This document shows positions 11,611-20,964 of a DNA stretch of 64,000 nt, piece after piece (position 1 is the first letter of the stretch; each line of letters begins with the position of its first letter). The DNA comes from Hypsibius dujardini (Eukaryota; Tardigrada; Eutardigrada; Parachela; Hypsibiidae), in contig LRSR01010419.1 of the NCBI GenBank assembly GCA_001579985.1, positions 1-64,000 on the forward strand, written 5' to 3'. The position numbers were made by a program, and so were the translations under genes. Under the pieces are notes generated by a model, which was not told the origin of the DNA, searched no databases, and worked only from the letters and a program-made list of their open reading frames with translations.

Positions 11611-12840
11611 TCAAGTACGGACAGAAGCAGGTTAGGGTGAGTCGTTGAAATTGCATCAAACAAAAGTCCTAATGACCATGGCGGCGAAACACATTTTTGT
11701 CATCATAACTCATTTGGAACTAATTAAAAAAATAGTATGGTGCGATTCTGAATTTCCGCTTCCAAATCATTCATGGTTAGAAGTACGAGTAAATATCTGC
11801 ACATGACCTTACTCCTGCTGTCCCAGTTTGCTCGGTGGGCCTTACCTGATAAGTTCAAGCCTTTGGCCACATGTGTACAGTTCGTTAGCAAGCGGAAATT
11901 ATTATGGCCAAGCCCGAGATTTGTCGACCGATCATTAGGACAACTGCTCCCTTTCTTGGCCTGGATTATGATTTCGCTAAAAATTTTCAACATTAACTAC
12001 CCACAAATGCGGCGCCTTAATAGAGTGACTGGCCGTCTGGATGAAACGTGAGATGAGATTCGCGAATACACTCTGCTGTTTTGCCGTACCGCATCTCTTC
12101 ACACACTTCACACGTTTTCCTAGTTATGGGCCTGCAACAAATCAAGCCAGGGATTATTTTAGTGTGTGACATTACGCAAAATGTGTGAGATTAAAAGGAT
12201 TTGTGTGAGATTAAATGGCCTTAATGTTACACATTTTTTTGGAATTCCTATTACAGTTTTCAGGTTCTTCAACTAAAAGTTTTAACGTAAAAGAAGGCCT
12301 GAAAATTATTTGGGAAAGGGTACATACACTGCACTACTGAAGCCGCTGCAGTCTTGTATACACCCAGTCTTTCAAATTCATTGTAAACCCGATTCAAGTT
12401 ATTGCACTCGGTAATGCATATCACTGCTGCACTAACCGAGGCAAATGGCTTGATTCGGTCAACAGAAGTTTCAACGAGGGCAAGCGCGCGCAGCACGAGC
12501 TTGAAAACATTCTGACCGGATTTATGTTACAATAAAAATCGTCTTAAAATAATCCCTGAATCAGGCAATGTAGTACAAACCATATGGGCCGGATTTCACA
12601 AACGATTATACAGTGTACATAACTACGCTTTCGAAAAAAAGATTGTGACCTTAAAATTGTTCCAAGGTGACAACCGTCTTGGTGGTTTGAAGGAGGGGAC
12701 AGGCCCGGAGATACGAGAGAACATAATCATTTGAATGTCCCGCCTTTTTGTCAGACGAATAGAATGATGTTATGTTGCCCCATTTTGTTGTCCAACTACA
12801 TCGAGTAAATGTGTTTCAACAGGTCTCTTTCAATGTTCTG

Positions 12841-14792
12841 CTATCGTGAATCGTCCCGTTCGGCTCCATATGCCAAGCACCGGCATCTCAAACGCTGAAA
12901 GAGGCCCAACACGATACCCCGGTAAGTCGGCCAAAAGAGCAGGTACACCAAGGGTGAGTTCAAGTGCATTATGAAGGTTAAAAAGCCCACGAGAGGATAC
13001 AGCCACATGAGGACCTTCCCGGGTATGACCCTGATCAGGTAGTAGACGATTATAAATGGCACCTTGGAGATGAGTGTGATGCCGACAACGGCCATGCTTG
13101 CCAACATGGAGGACCACACAATTCGCATCAACGCTCGTGTTGCTTCAACGTTGCCGTTGGCTGTTATGACTCGTTGGTTCCGGTGTCGTTGAAGCTTCAG
13201 CGTCGCCGAAATCATCACAATCCGAAGCTGGCTTAGGAACAAAAACGGCATGAAGATATTTGCATTGAATACCTGTGAAAAATTAAATTAGCAAATTATC
13301 TTGTTTCTTACTTGGAACAATTTTCAGAGGGAGAACACAGGGAAAGCCCCCGCCTTTTATTTATTTTAATTATCATCATATTCGTAAGGAGTTATAACTT
13401 TATTGTACCGGTTTTGTTCCAAGAACCTGTTTTTGGCGACATTTCAAAGTCCGAAAATCAAGCGCCGATGACTATTGCAATATACGTGCGCCAATTGAGA
13501 TCTTCCGAATTTCTCCCCGCTGAACGGGGAACTCTTTGCCGCGAGTCATATTTTTTAAAATCATGCTGGGAGAGTTGCACTGGTAATTGATCCCTTGTAA
13601 GTGGCATTCTAGAAATGACTTGTAACTCTATTCTTGAATATCGAGAAAATATTCGACTAATTCGGATCGATTTCAAATTGAATTTCGAGTGTTCTATTGT
13701 CGAAAATTGTGTAATCAAACTTTTTCTTTGAAGTGAAGTTTTACAATAATAAAGGAAAGTGGTATGTACAAATGTTTTCCGGGCTTGGAAATATCGCCAA
13801 TAACAAACTTCTTGAGATCACACTGGGAAAATAAATTGCGTATGTCATCATTAAAATTTTAGTAGTTGAGACAATAAAGTTAAAACATTTTACCTTTTTC
13901 CCTATCAATATTGGCTCAAGTTAGTTAACTGAAAAATAGTTACTATTTTTAATTTCTCAATTATTTTTCAATTAAGGTTTCCAAGCCCACCGTTTCCTTT
14001 CGTCGTTTGAATTAAAATGATTGGATGGCTTTCAATTTTGCCACTTCTACTCATTAACAATAAACTCTTTTCGACTGATGGTTTTCAAAATGAAAGAGAA
14101 ATAATTACTACCAATTTTTAAGTTTATTTTCAATCAAATTATTTACTTATTATTTAATTATTTATTATTAGTAAAGCCATTGTCATTACCTGCCAAAACT
14201 CATGCCCAAGGGTGATGTTTTGCGGTCTGTACGTCACCTGCCTACTACAGGTATCGATGACAATCCCGTCGTTCCAATAGAGGGCGGTTCCCGTACCAAC
14301 CAGCACCAGACCGGTCCCGAACACGCCCACGGTGGAGACCCATAGGGTTTTACGATGCGTCACCTGGGTGCGATAAATAACGGGAAATTCCACCGAGAGC
14401 CAACGATCCAAACTGATGGCGAAATTTGCTAGAATGGCTGTGGAGGTCGTGAAACTAAAGAAGACATAGCCGAAAAGTTTGTTGAGGATAATGTTGACGG
14501 GTGTGAGGGGCAAATAACGCAACGGCACCGAGATGATGAAGGTCAGACCACAGAGGAGCGACGCCACGGCCAAGGCGACATGGAGTGAGATGTAGGGCTC
14601 TTTGCGACGCCACAGGGCGAAGATGAGGAGATTCAACAGTTGTGTCCACGTGATGACTACTCCGAATGTCAGGGTTGCGGTCCACTCTTTGGCTGTTGGT
14701 TTGCAGGATTGGTTTGTCCTACTCATCCAACTGCTGTTGGGCAGCGTAAGATTGTCTGTAAAGTTGAGCGGAATCTCAGAGCGATTCATCAT
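12841..14792 (-). CDS. Rhodopsin-like GPCR C, two exons (divergent tandem paralogue)
   Basis: This encodes a 344-residue seven-transmembrane receptor, the most divergent and most 5' member of the minus-strand array. Exon 1 is 14792-14190 and exon 2 is 13272-12841, joined in phase 0 by a 917-bp GT-AG intron (donor TGGCAG|GTAATG, acceptor TTTCACAG|GTATTC). TM3 ends SLDRW, TM6 reads SKVP where CWxP is usual, and TM7 reads SPLVY then LFWPTYR. The intron lies 16 codons downstream of the one in GPCRs A and B. The sequence at the A/B position is read through here, although CAG|GTGACG there still resembles a donor. The N-terminus has glycosylation sites (NFT, NLT, NSS, NQS). The tail after TM7 contains RLRCRC, possible palmitoylation cysteines. 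The ligand is unknown. Confidence 0.85.
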
Positions 14793-15570
14793 GACAGTTT
14801 TGTCGTTAGACTGTATAGGATTTTTTTGAGTAATTTCTTGCTGATGTAGTTATAGTACAAATACAATTAGACTGACGTCCCAGCACCGCACGATTGCCTT
14901 TTCATATATTCCTTCCAGTGGGAGAAACGAGATGCTCACATGATTCAGGTGTTATTAGTCTTAGCTAATTGTTCCAACTATATTTTATTTCACCCTCGAA
15001 GATTAGAGTAGAGAAGTCTCTGAATATAGCATTCATTTCCTGAACTTGATCGAGCCCTGGTCTTCCAGTAATGACACTTTCACGATGTACCCGTCTATGG
15101 GACTAACACACCACTCAGCCGCAGATTACAGTAATTCGGAAATTCTTGATAAGAATACCATCTCCTGGGTGTGGTAAGTGGAATAGTCATTACGAGCGAA
15201 CAAAATACTTTTATTTCGCGAAATATTATACCGAGGTGAGAAAGGAAGACCACATGGGGCCCGGAGAACGGTCATATGTGTATGTAATCACAGGGCAAAC
15301 GTGCTCGCAGAACTGACCTTTATTTTATTCTCATATTATGCAAGTGAAACTAATTACTGAGACAGAAATAAATTTGTTATTGATAGGACTATACCCAGTA
15401 TGTGTAGAGTAATACGTAGTACCTCAAATGTGTAATCTTAATGTTACACTGAATTAACTATTTATACTTCAAAGTGGGTAGAATTAGGCTAGACTCCACG
15501 CACAAAGTCTACTGTATACTGAGTATATTTACGCATCAAAACGAACAACTTCCAAAGAGGTCGAGTGGTG
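14793..15570. other. Gene-free stretch upstream of GPCR C
   Basis: No coding sequence or structured repeat is seen. It should hold the promoter of GPCR C. Confidence 0.45.
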
Positions 15571-15572
15571 TA

Positions 15573-16317
15573 CACAGGTAGCCATAAGATAGAGATAGCG
15601 CTAACCAAGCTAAAAGGAACCTCATTTACTGGGTGCCAGCAAATGAGGGCGGTCAAAGTTGGAGCCAATTTTATCCACAGCGTGTCACTGCTTTTCTCAT
15701 TGCTTAATTTCTTAATTAAGTTTCCGCCAACAAACAAAAACAACAGTCAATAAAGGGACTTTTAATAAAAAAACCGCAGTAAACAAATTTAGTTTCACCT
15801 GGAAGCTAACAACCGGAAAAATTACTTCAGTAGGACAATGCGAGCATTCATGTTTCCAAAATGATGCAGGATCATTCTGACCACGAAGGGATATTTCCGC
15901 CTGCCTGGCCTGCCAAAGGCCCCGTCTTGTCAGTGCTGATTAATCAAAAATATCTCGAGCAAGAACCGTTTGGAGCATCGCAACATTGCGCGCGTTGATG
16001 ATATTGAAAGGCACGTTCGGGAACGCTGGAACGAGATTGTCACTCCTAAATTATACAAGAAAATCTACATCTGAAAACTTTCGGTCATTAGCTTCCAGGT
16101 GAAACTAAATTTATATACTACGTTCTTTTTATTAAAAGTCCCTTCGTTGACTTTCGTTTTGGTTTTTTTGGCGGACACTTAATTAAGAAATTAAGCGATG
16201 AGAAAAGCAGTGGCATGTTGTGACTAAAACTGGCTCAAACTTTGACCACCCTAATTTGCTGGCACCCAGTAAAACGTTGCTTTTAACTTGGTTAGCGCTC
16301 TCTTGTGGCCACGCGTG
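15573..16317 (+). mobile_element. Internally deleted Tc1/mariner-like transposon with about 250-bp TIRs
   Basis: Arms of about 250 bp (15573-15828 and about 16080-16317) are imperfect inverted repeats, easily seen from TACTGGGTGCCAGCAAAT and ATTTGCTGGCACCCAGTA. TA flanks both ends (15571-15572, 16318-16319). The roughly 250-bp centre on the plus strand reads as the C-terminal half of a Tc1-family transposase: QDNASIHVSK, the region around the second catalytic Asp, then PPAWPAKGP, which corresponds to the family WPxxSPDLxPIE block. Further along, in another frame, lies RERWNEI, resembling the family's C-terminal helix. The N-terminal half, including DNA-binding domains and first Asp, is absent, and the remnant is not one continuous frame. 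Long-TIR structure is known in some Tc1-like elements such as Minos and other IR/DR types. It is dead by deletion but could still be mobilised in trans if a source exists. Confidence 0.8.
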
Positions 16318-16364
16318 TATGAAAAGAAAAAGGGCCATAAACGTCGCATCCGTTGACATTTGTT

Positions 16365-16676
16365 TCAGGACATTATGAGATGGGCCAGACATTGGAGCTG
16401 GCAACAGGGCGGGAAGCTGCGGTTACACTGATCGTCCAGCTCCTGCTTGGCGTGGCAGGCTACGCAACCGTTGGTGAGGGGATCGAAGCACTGCTCTACC
16501 GCCAGAGTGCCGCAGTCGATCTGGCAGGTTGGTCCGGGGCCGACGTTGCGGTTACATTCGCGGATCTCCCTCGGACATCCGGCGGCCAGCGGATTCACGG
16601 CTCCCCAGACTCCATTACTGAGGCATGTAACTGATACGGCCACTACCAGACAAAAACCAACGAGGAAAGCTTTCAT
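16365..16676 (-). CDS. Small secreted cysteine-rich protein
   Basis: The product is a 103-residue protein encoded by one exon. Residues 1-26 form a typical signal peptide (charged MK, then a hydrophobic core). The mature part has 11 cysteines at 34, 41, 51, 55, 63, 71, 74, 84, 91, 92 and 96, so it is probably a disulfide-stabilised extracellular protein. The GPTC, GCVAC spacing vaguely recalls trypsin-inhibitor-like (TIL) domains, but the match is not good enough to name it. A TATATATAA-like sequence lies on the minus strand near 16817-16829, about 145 bp before the start. Downstream, the Tc1-like element ends only 48 bp from the stop, and the first AATAAA on the minus strand (16128-16133) is inside its arm. 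A further 3' exon cannot be excluded. Confidence 0.6.
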   Translation of the reverse strand: MKAFLVGFCLVVAVSVTCLSNGVWGAVNPLAAGCPREIRECNRNVGPGPTCQIDCGTLAVEQCFDPLTNGCVACHAKQELDDQCNRSFPPCCQLQCLAHLIMS

Positions 16677-17529
16677 TTTACTAGGTCAAAATGTAGTCGC
16701 TTTATTGAGAAAAAGAGTAATTAACGAAACAACAGAATAGATCAAGAAGGAAAGGACTCAACCGAGTAATTCAGTTGATGTGGAGAAATTGACGAGGTCT
16801 CCGCCTCAACTAATAATATTATATATATAGAGTTTGAATTATCGGTAGTGGTCATCTTTCGGATAAGGTCGCACTTTTGCGTAAACACGTACAGTATGGC
16901 TTTCGCAGTTGTAAGCAAAGCACTGCTATACGGTATACTTCTCGCATGGTATTTTTCCTATTTTTCACCCTTCATGCGAAGGGTGGAAAGTAGGATAAGG
17001 ATCTTTGTGTGCGCCATTAAACTGTTTTTGTTTTCCAAGGCATACGGTACGACAGTGATGCGATCAAACAAACAAACATTAAACAATCAAAGAAATCAAA
17101 TGAAAGAGGAGTCCGTTTGATTCCATTTTGCATTCGGACTTTCTAATTTGATTTATTGATTTTTGTGTAAGAGTTACCAGTTTACGGAGTTTAATCTTAA
17201 AAATATTTAATGAGTTATATCAAAATCTGGCAGTTACGTGAGTGAATTGTTTTCATAACAAACATTTGCCAGGGTACATACAATAGCATTAAGTCAAGAG
17301 TTTTGCGAAATATCATGTTTTTTAGATAAACTTTTTGCAAGTTCGCCAATCAAATTATCAAAACAACGCAAATCAAATAAAAAGGAAATCAAAATGAAAA
17401 TCAAATCAAACGTTGTTATTGTTTAATCGCATCCCCGTTCCCTACTGTGCGGTAGATACGCAATTGTCAGAGCCCATTGATATGTGAATGGGAAGCCAGT
17501 CAGCAGGTAAAAAAAAGCTTCAAAGATGA
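16677..17529. other. Gene-free stretch
   Basis: AT-rich sequence containing the presumed promoter of the cysteine-rich gene (TATA-like run at 16817-16829) and a run of CAAATCAAA-type repeats near 17090-17400. No coding sequence is supported. Confidence 0.4.
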
Positions 17530-18735
17530 TCAGAGACGGAGAAAGTCAATTAAAAGGTATTGACTCCGGATAAATACCTGACTGTCTCTGTTGATCTCAT
17601 CCGCGTGAATCTGCATCATCCCGTGGGGATATCCGGGGTAGATTTTGAGAGTGGAATACTTGACCGGCTTGGCTGAAAGCAACGCCGAATCGCGGTAGGA
17701 GACATTCTGATTGTCCTCCCCACGCAGGATCAGCGTCGGCCTGTCGATCTTCTTCAGGTCCTCCGTGAAGTCCGTCTCGGAAAAGGCTTTGATGCAACCA
17801 AACTGACCCTTGATTGAGCCTTGCACGCCTTACAGCCAAAAGTTGTCATTCACACCCTGAGAGACATTCGCACCTGTCAAGAAAAAAGAATAAAACATAA
17901 ATAGCAAAATTGTTTTAGTATAAAGTGTTTTAATATTTCATTATTTTACATTTTCATATAATGGAATTATATATAAAAACAGGCTGTTAATAAAAATGTT
18001 TTTTTGTGAAGATAGCGGTATCGTTTGTGGTAGGAATTTACCATTTAATGCTATATACACACGAAGGCTGTGCATATATAAATTATTCCTCAAATATGTG
18101 ATAAATTTATGATTAACTAGCTTAATACCATAAATGGTTTAATTGGCTTATTATTACTAAATTAAAATATCATATGAAATACATTCTGAAAATCAAAAAT
18201 AAAAATAAAAATACTCGAACAATAAATTAAATTTGTAAGTAGGAAAGCAGAAGCAGCAATAAAACTGATTCTTCACCTACACGATTGATGCCATAAACGG
18301 AGCAGCCAAGTGTTTGTACGACTGCGAGCGATCTTTCACCACTCCCGCTCGCAAATCGTCGAAAACGGAAATGGGAAGCCCACCGGGATTATTGGATGTC
18401 TTCAATATCAAAGGCGTCACGGATCCAATGAGAACGACGTGAGAGATTCTTCCACATCCATGCCGACCGATGAGACGCCCCAATTCTCCACCGCCGGTTG
18501 AGTGGCCCACCACGATGACATTTTTCAAGTCTAGTGCCTCAAAAAAGTCGAAGAGATCATCAGTATAGGTGTTCATGTCGTTGCCGGTTCAGGATTGGCC
18601 GGAAGGACCGTGCCCGTGACGGTCGTGGGCGATCAAACGAAACCCGAGCTGTCCAGAAAAGAACATTTGGGCCTCTTCCGCGTCGGCAGTTAGAGGCCAA
18701 CCGTGGGAGGCAGAAATCGCTTCGAAATGCTCCGA
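17530..18735 (-). pseudogene. Alpha/beta hydrolase of the non-haem haloperoxidase (chloroperoxidase/arylesterase) family, broken
   Basis: The family comprises bacterial-type serine hydrolases with a Ser-Asp-His triad. Two blocks are visible on the minus strand. The first (about 18735-18277) reads SHGWPLTAD, LIAHDRHGHG, then the nucleophile elbow GHSTGGGELGRLIGRHG and GGLPISVFD. The second (about 17872-17530) reads KAFSETDFTEDLKKID, PTLILRGEDNQ and YPGYPHGM with the catalytic His. They are separated by about 400 bp of AT-rich sequence ending in a TTGACAG acceptor. Two in-frame stops interrupt clear homology: a TGA where the family has Trp (before TGNDMNTYTDDL) and a TAA after DNFWL. The N-terminal 30 or so residues are not found. 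This is best read as a horizontally acquired gene that gained an intron and then died. Flanking genes are eukaryotic and spliced, so it is not simple contamination. Confidence 0.75.
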
Positions 18736-18933
18736 TCTTTTACATGGACGTTATATTAAATTTAGAACTATCCAGATAATGTTTGAGTAAGCTATCTAGA
18801 CTGACACACCAACAAATAGGCAGACAGCTTCGCAGACGCGCAGGCAGATCGCTTCGCAGACGCGCAGGCAGATCCCTGATCATACGGACAGACAGAGGAC
18901 AGCAAACACATACAAACAGACAAATATAGACAT

Positions 18934-18972
<39 letters not shown>

Positions 18973-19302
18973 GCTGAAAAAAATATTCAATGACAGGCAA
19001 CATTTAAGTGACACACGTACACTGCTTGTAGTGTACTTGGTGGAAAGCAAACCACGCCCAAAAGCACCGAAACAAGCACTTGAAGCATACTTCCTTTCGC
19101 TTCAGCGTTTTCATTCCTCCTGTTTATTCCGAGAAGCAGGAACATTATTCGCAAAAGATGTAGTGGAAAACGAACAAACAAATGACACGAGAAGAACGTG
19201 TTTTTTGTTTGAAAAAGAGAAGAGGATATTATTTGAAGACATCTCCTACGAAACACTGCCACCGCAGACCATTAATACATACAAACAACGATTAAAAGAC
19301 GA
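18736..19302. other. Gene-free stretch with GACA array
   Basis: It contains a two-copy tandem repeat CTTCGCAGACGCGCAGGCAG (18828-18873) and a (GACA)n array at 18935-18973. The minus-strand AATAAA at 19123-19128 is a plausible poly(A) signal for the mS37 gene. Confidence 0.5.
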
Positions 19303-20964
19303 CTACGGAGCGCCGTATTTCTTCATGCTCCAACGGTCCGGGACGTTGGGATTGTGTTGCGGATATCGCCGCAGCAGGATGTTGGTTTGAGGCGTCGTCA
19401 GAGTCTCACTGCCCGGGGAGAGGTTGCCGTTCTTCCGCATCTCCTTGATCTTCTTCCCTTGAGCCTAGGGAAGGAAGATGGAGAATTATTAAAACCGTGC
19501 AATCAGTCAATCAACCGAAACTTAAATGATGGTTCTTATTGTGTATTGAAAGCATTTTTTTAAATGATGGCAAATTTATTTCAACGAAATCAGATTCCAG
19601 TATTTATTAAAAATGATGATACGATAATCCATACTTAATATGTTATTAAATAAACGATAAAATGTTAATAATTTAAAGAATTAAAAGAAATTTGCAAAAC
19701 GATTTGAGATAAAAAATACTTTAAAAGCATGTTATCTTAAATAAATAGTCAAGCAAATGAAAAAACCCTGCTGAAAACATCAAGAAACATATTTAAAGCA
19801 ATTCTAATTTAAAATGTATCAAAATGGAGAAAAAGAGTACTCGCGCTACAGTAGCAACAGGAAAAAGTTGAATGGAGGGTCCGAGCGATGAGCAAAAGGA
19901 TTGGGACAAGGGGTAGTTGAACGCAATCAACTAATCAACCTGTGACTTTAAAACGATTTAAAGTGACCACAAAACAAGCGGTGCAGCTTTGCTGTTTGAT
20001 TTACTGATTGTGTTTATCTAACCCTTTGCTCCGCCCCTTTTGCCCATCGCTCGGATCCTCCATTCAATTTTTTTCTGTCGCTTACTGTAGGTGAAGCAAT
20101 CTAGTTCTCATTCCATAACCTACACTATAAAGCATTCAGAAATCTAAAAAATTAATCAGAAGCATCTTTACACGTTAAAAAAATAATTTCGAAGCGACGA
20201 GCATCAGCGGAATCTTTTGGAGCTTTATGAGAAGGCGCTGTTTGAAGCTGACCGGGAATGTTCACTCCAAACTTGCAGTGCTTCCAAAGCGCTGCGCATT
20301 GTCCAAGTAAACATTTTTTACCTTAATCGAATCAAAATTTAATTCCAGTCTTCCCGATGCGACAGTATTAAAAAAAACGAAAATATATAAACCATAAAAT
20401 ACCAATGGGTTAACCAGCCGAGTGAGGAAACAAATGGATTGCGCGAGAAAACATTCAATTGCACAATCAATCGAGAAAATGCCCACAACTAACAATTGAC
20501 AAATCAACAATTAAATAAATCAAGAACCATACCGCCAATCAACCAATCAACCGCGATTACGGGGTAGTAATTTCCTTGATCTCATCGCCGTTTTTCACTT
20601 TATCATCATGTCCTTCGCACAACACAACCCTTACCATGGAGATGTCCGTGCAGGCCTTGAAGGCGGCAATTTCCTTCCCGCAAACGGCTTGGTCAAAATC
20701 ATTCTTCTTAAAGCATTCGAACAATTCCGTCATCTGCTGCACGCACGTCTCCTCTGAAACAATATACACAACCGCATGAGAACGACACATTTTGTGAGTT
20801 TCCCGCAGAGCAAAAGGTAGCTCCAAAAGTATAAACACTTAATTACGTTGCTCTCGCGTGTTGTTGAAGGATACGCGGTTGCGCAGTTTCAGGGGAAGCA
20901 CCTCCTTAAACCGCACCGGGAAGATCGGCACGTTGTGGTGCAGCCAACGCGTCAATTGAGGCAT
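19303..20964 (-). CDS. CHCHD1: Mitochondrial small ribosomal subunit protein mS37 (CHCHD1), three exons
   Basis: This is a component of the mitochondrial ribosome small subunit with a CHCH (twin CX9C) fold. Exon 1 is 20964-20847, exon 2 is 20753-20635 and exon 3 is 19464-19303; they join in frame to 132 residues. Donors are AAC|GTAATT and ATG|GTAAGG; acceptors are TTTCAG|AGGAG and CCCTAG|GCTC. The N-terminus (MPQLTRWL, then PLKLRNRV) resembles the family's basic PLxLxNRV block. The CHCH core has C-x9-C pairs in ETCVQQMTELFECF and AVCGKEIAAFKAC, and the C-terminus carries LLRRYPQHNPN, like the LLQRFPNKP tail of human CHCHD1. The residue spacing and length fit the family (human 118). Intron 2 (1170 bp) contains a palindromic MITE. 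The start is the only Met that gives the conserved N-terminus. All exons look intact. Confidence 0.9.
19849..20087. mobile_element. Palindromic MITE in mS37 intron 2
   Basis: Nearly the whole 239-bp element is an imperfect palindrome. The left end CAGTAGCAACAGG and the right end (minus strand) CAGTAAGCGACAG begin arms of about 100 bp that share TTGAATGGAGG and TCCGAGCGATG. TA flanks both sides (19847-19848, 20088-20089). The CAGT start and TA duplication point to a Tc1/mariner-type MITE. Non-coding. Confidence 0.8.

Larger units (their letters stand above)
9552..12840. other. Intergenic region between GPCR B and GPCR C
   Basis: It contains two TA-flanked MITEs (10329-10687, 11041-11182) and an unidentified plus-strand coding fragment (11240-11610). 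The rest shows no coding sequence I can support. A short imperfect repeat of GTGTGAGATTAAA occurs around 12183-12215. Confidence 0.5.

Noticed and set aside
17530-18735. Bacterial contamination as the source of the haloperoxidase-like sequence.
   Set aside because: It is embedded between spliced animal genes, is split by AT-rich intron-like sequence and is decayed.
18828-18873. A two-copy tandem repeat with CTTCGCAGACGCGCAGG.
   Set aside because: Two copies next to a GACA array are ordinary minisatellite variation with no further signal.
20262-20510. A minus-strand frame with VNPLVFYGLY, resembling a GPCR TM7 NPxxY motif.
   Set aside because: It lies inside mS37 intron 2 in AT-rich sequence, no other TM segments adjoin it, and the TM-like composition is expected from AT-rich codons.
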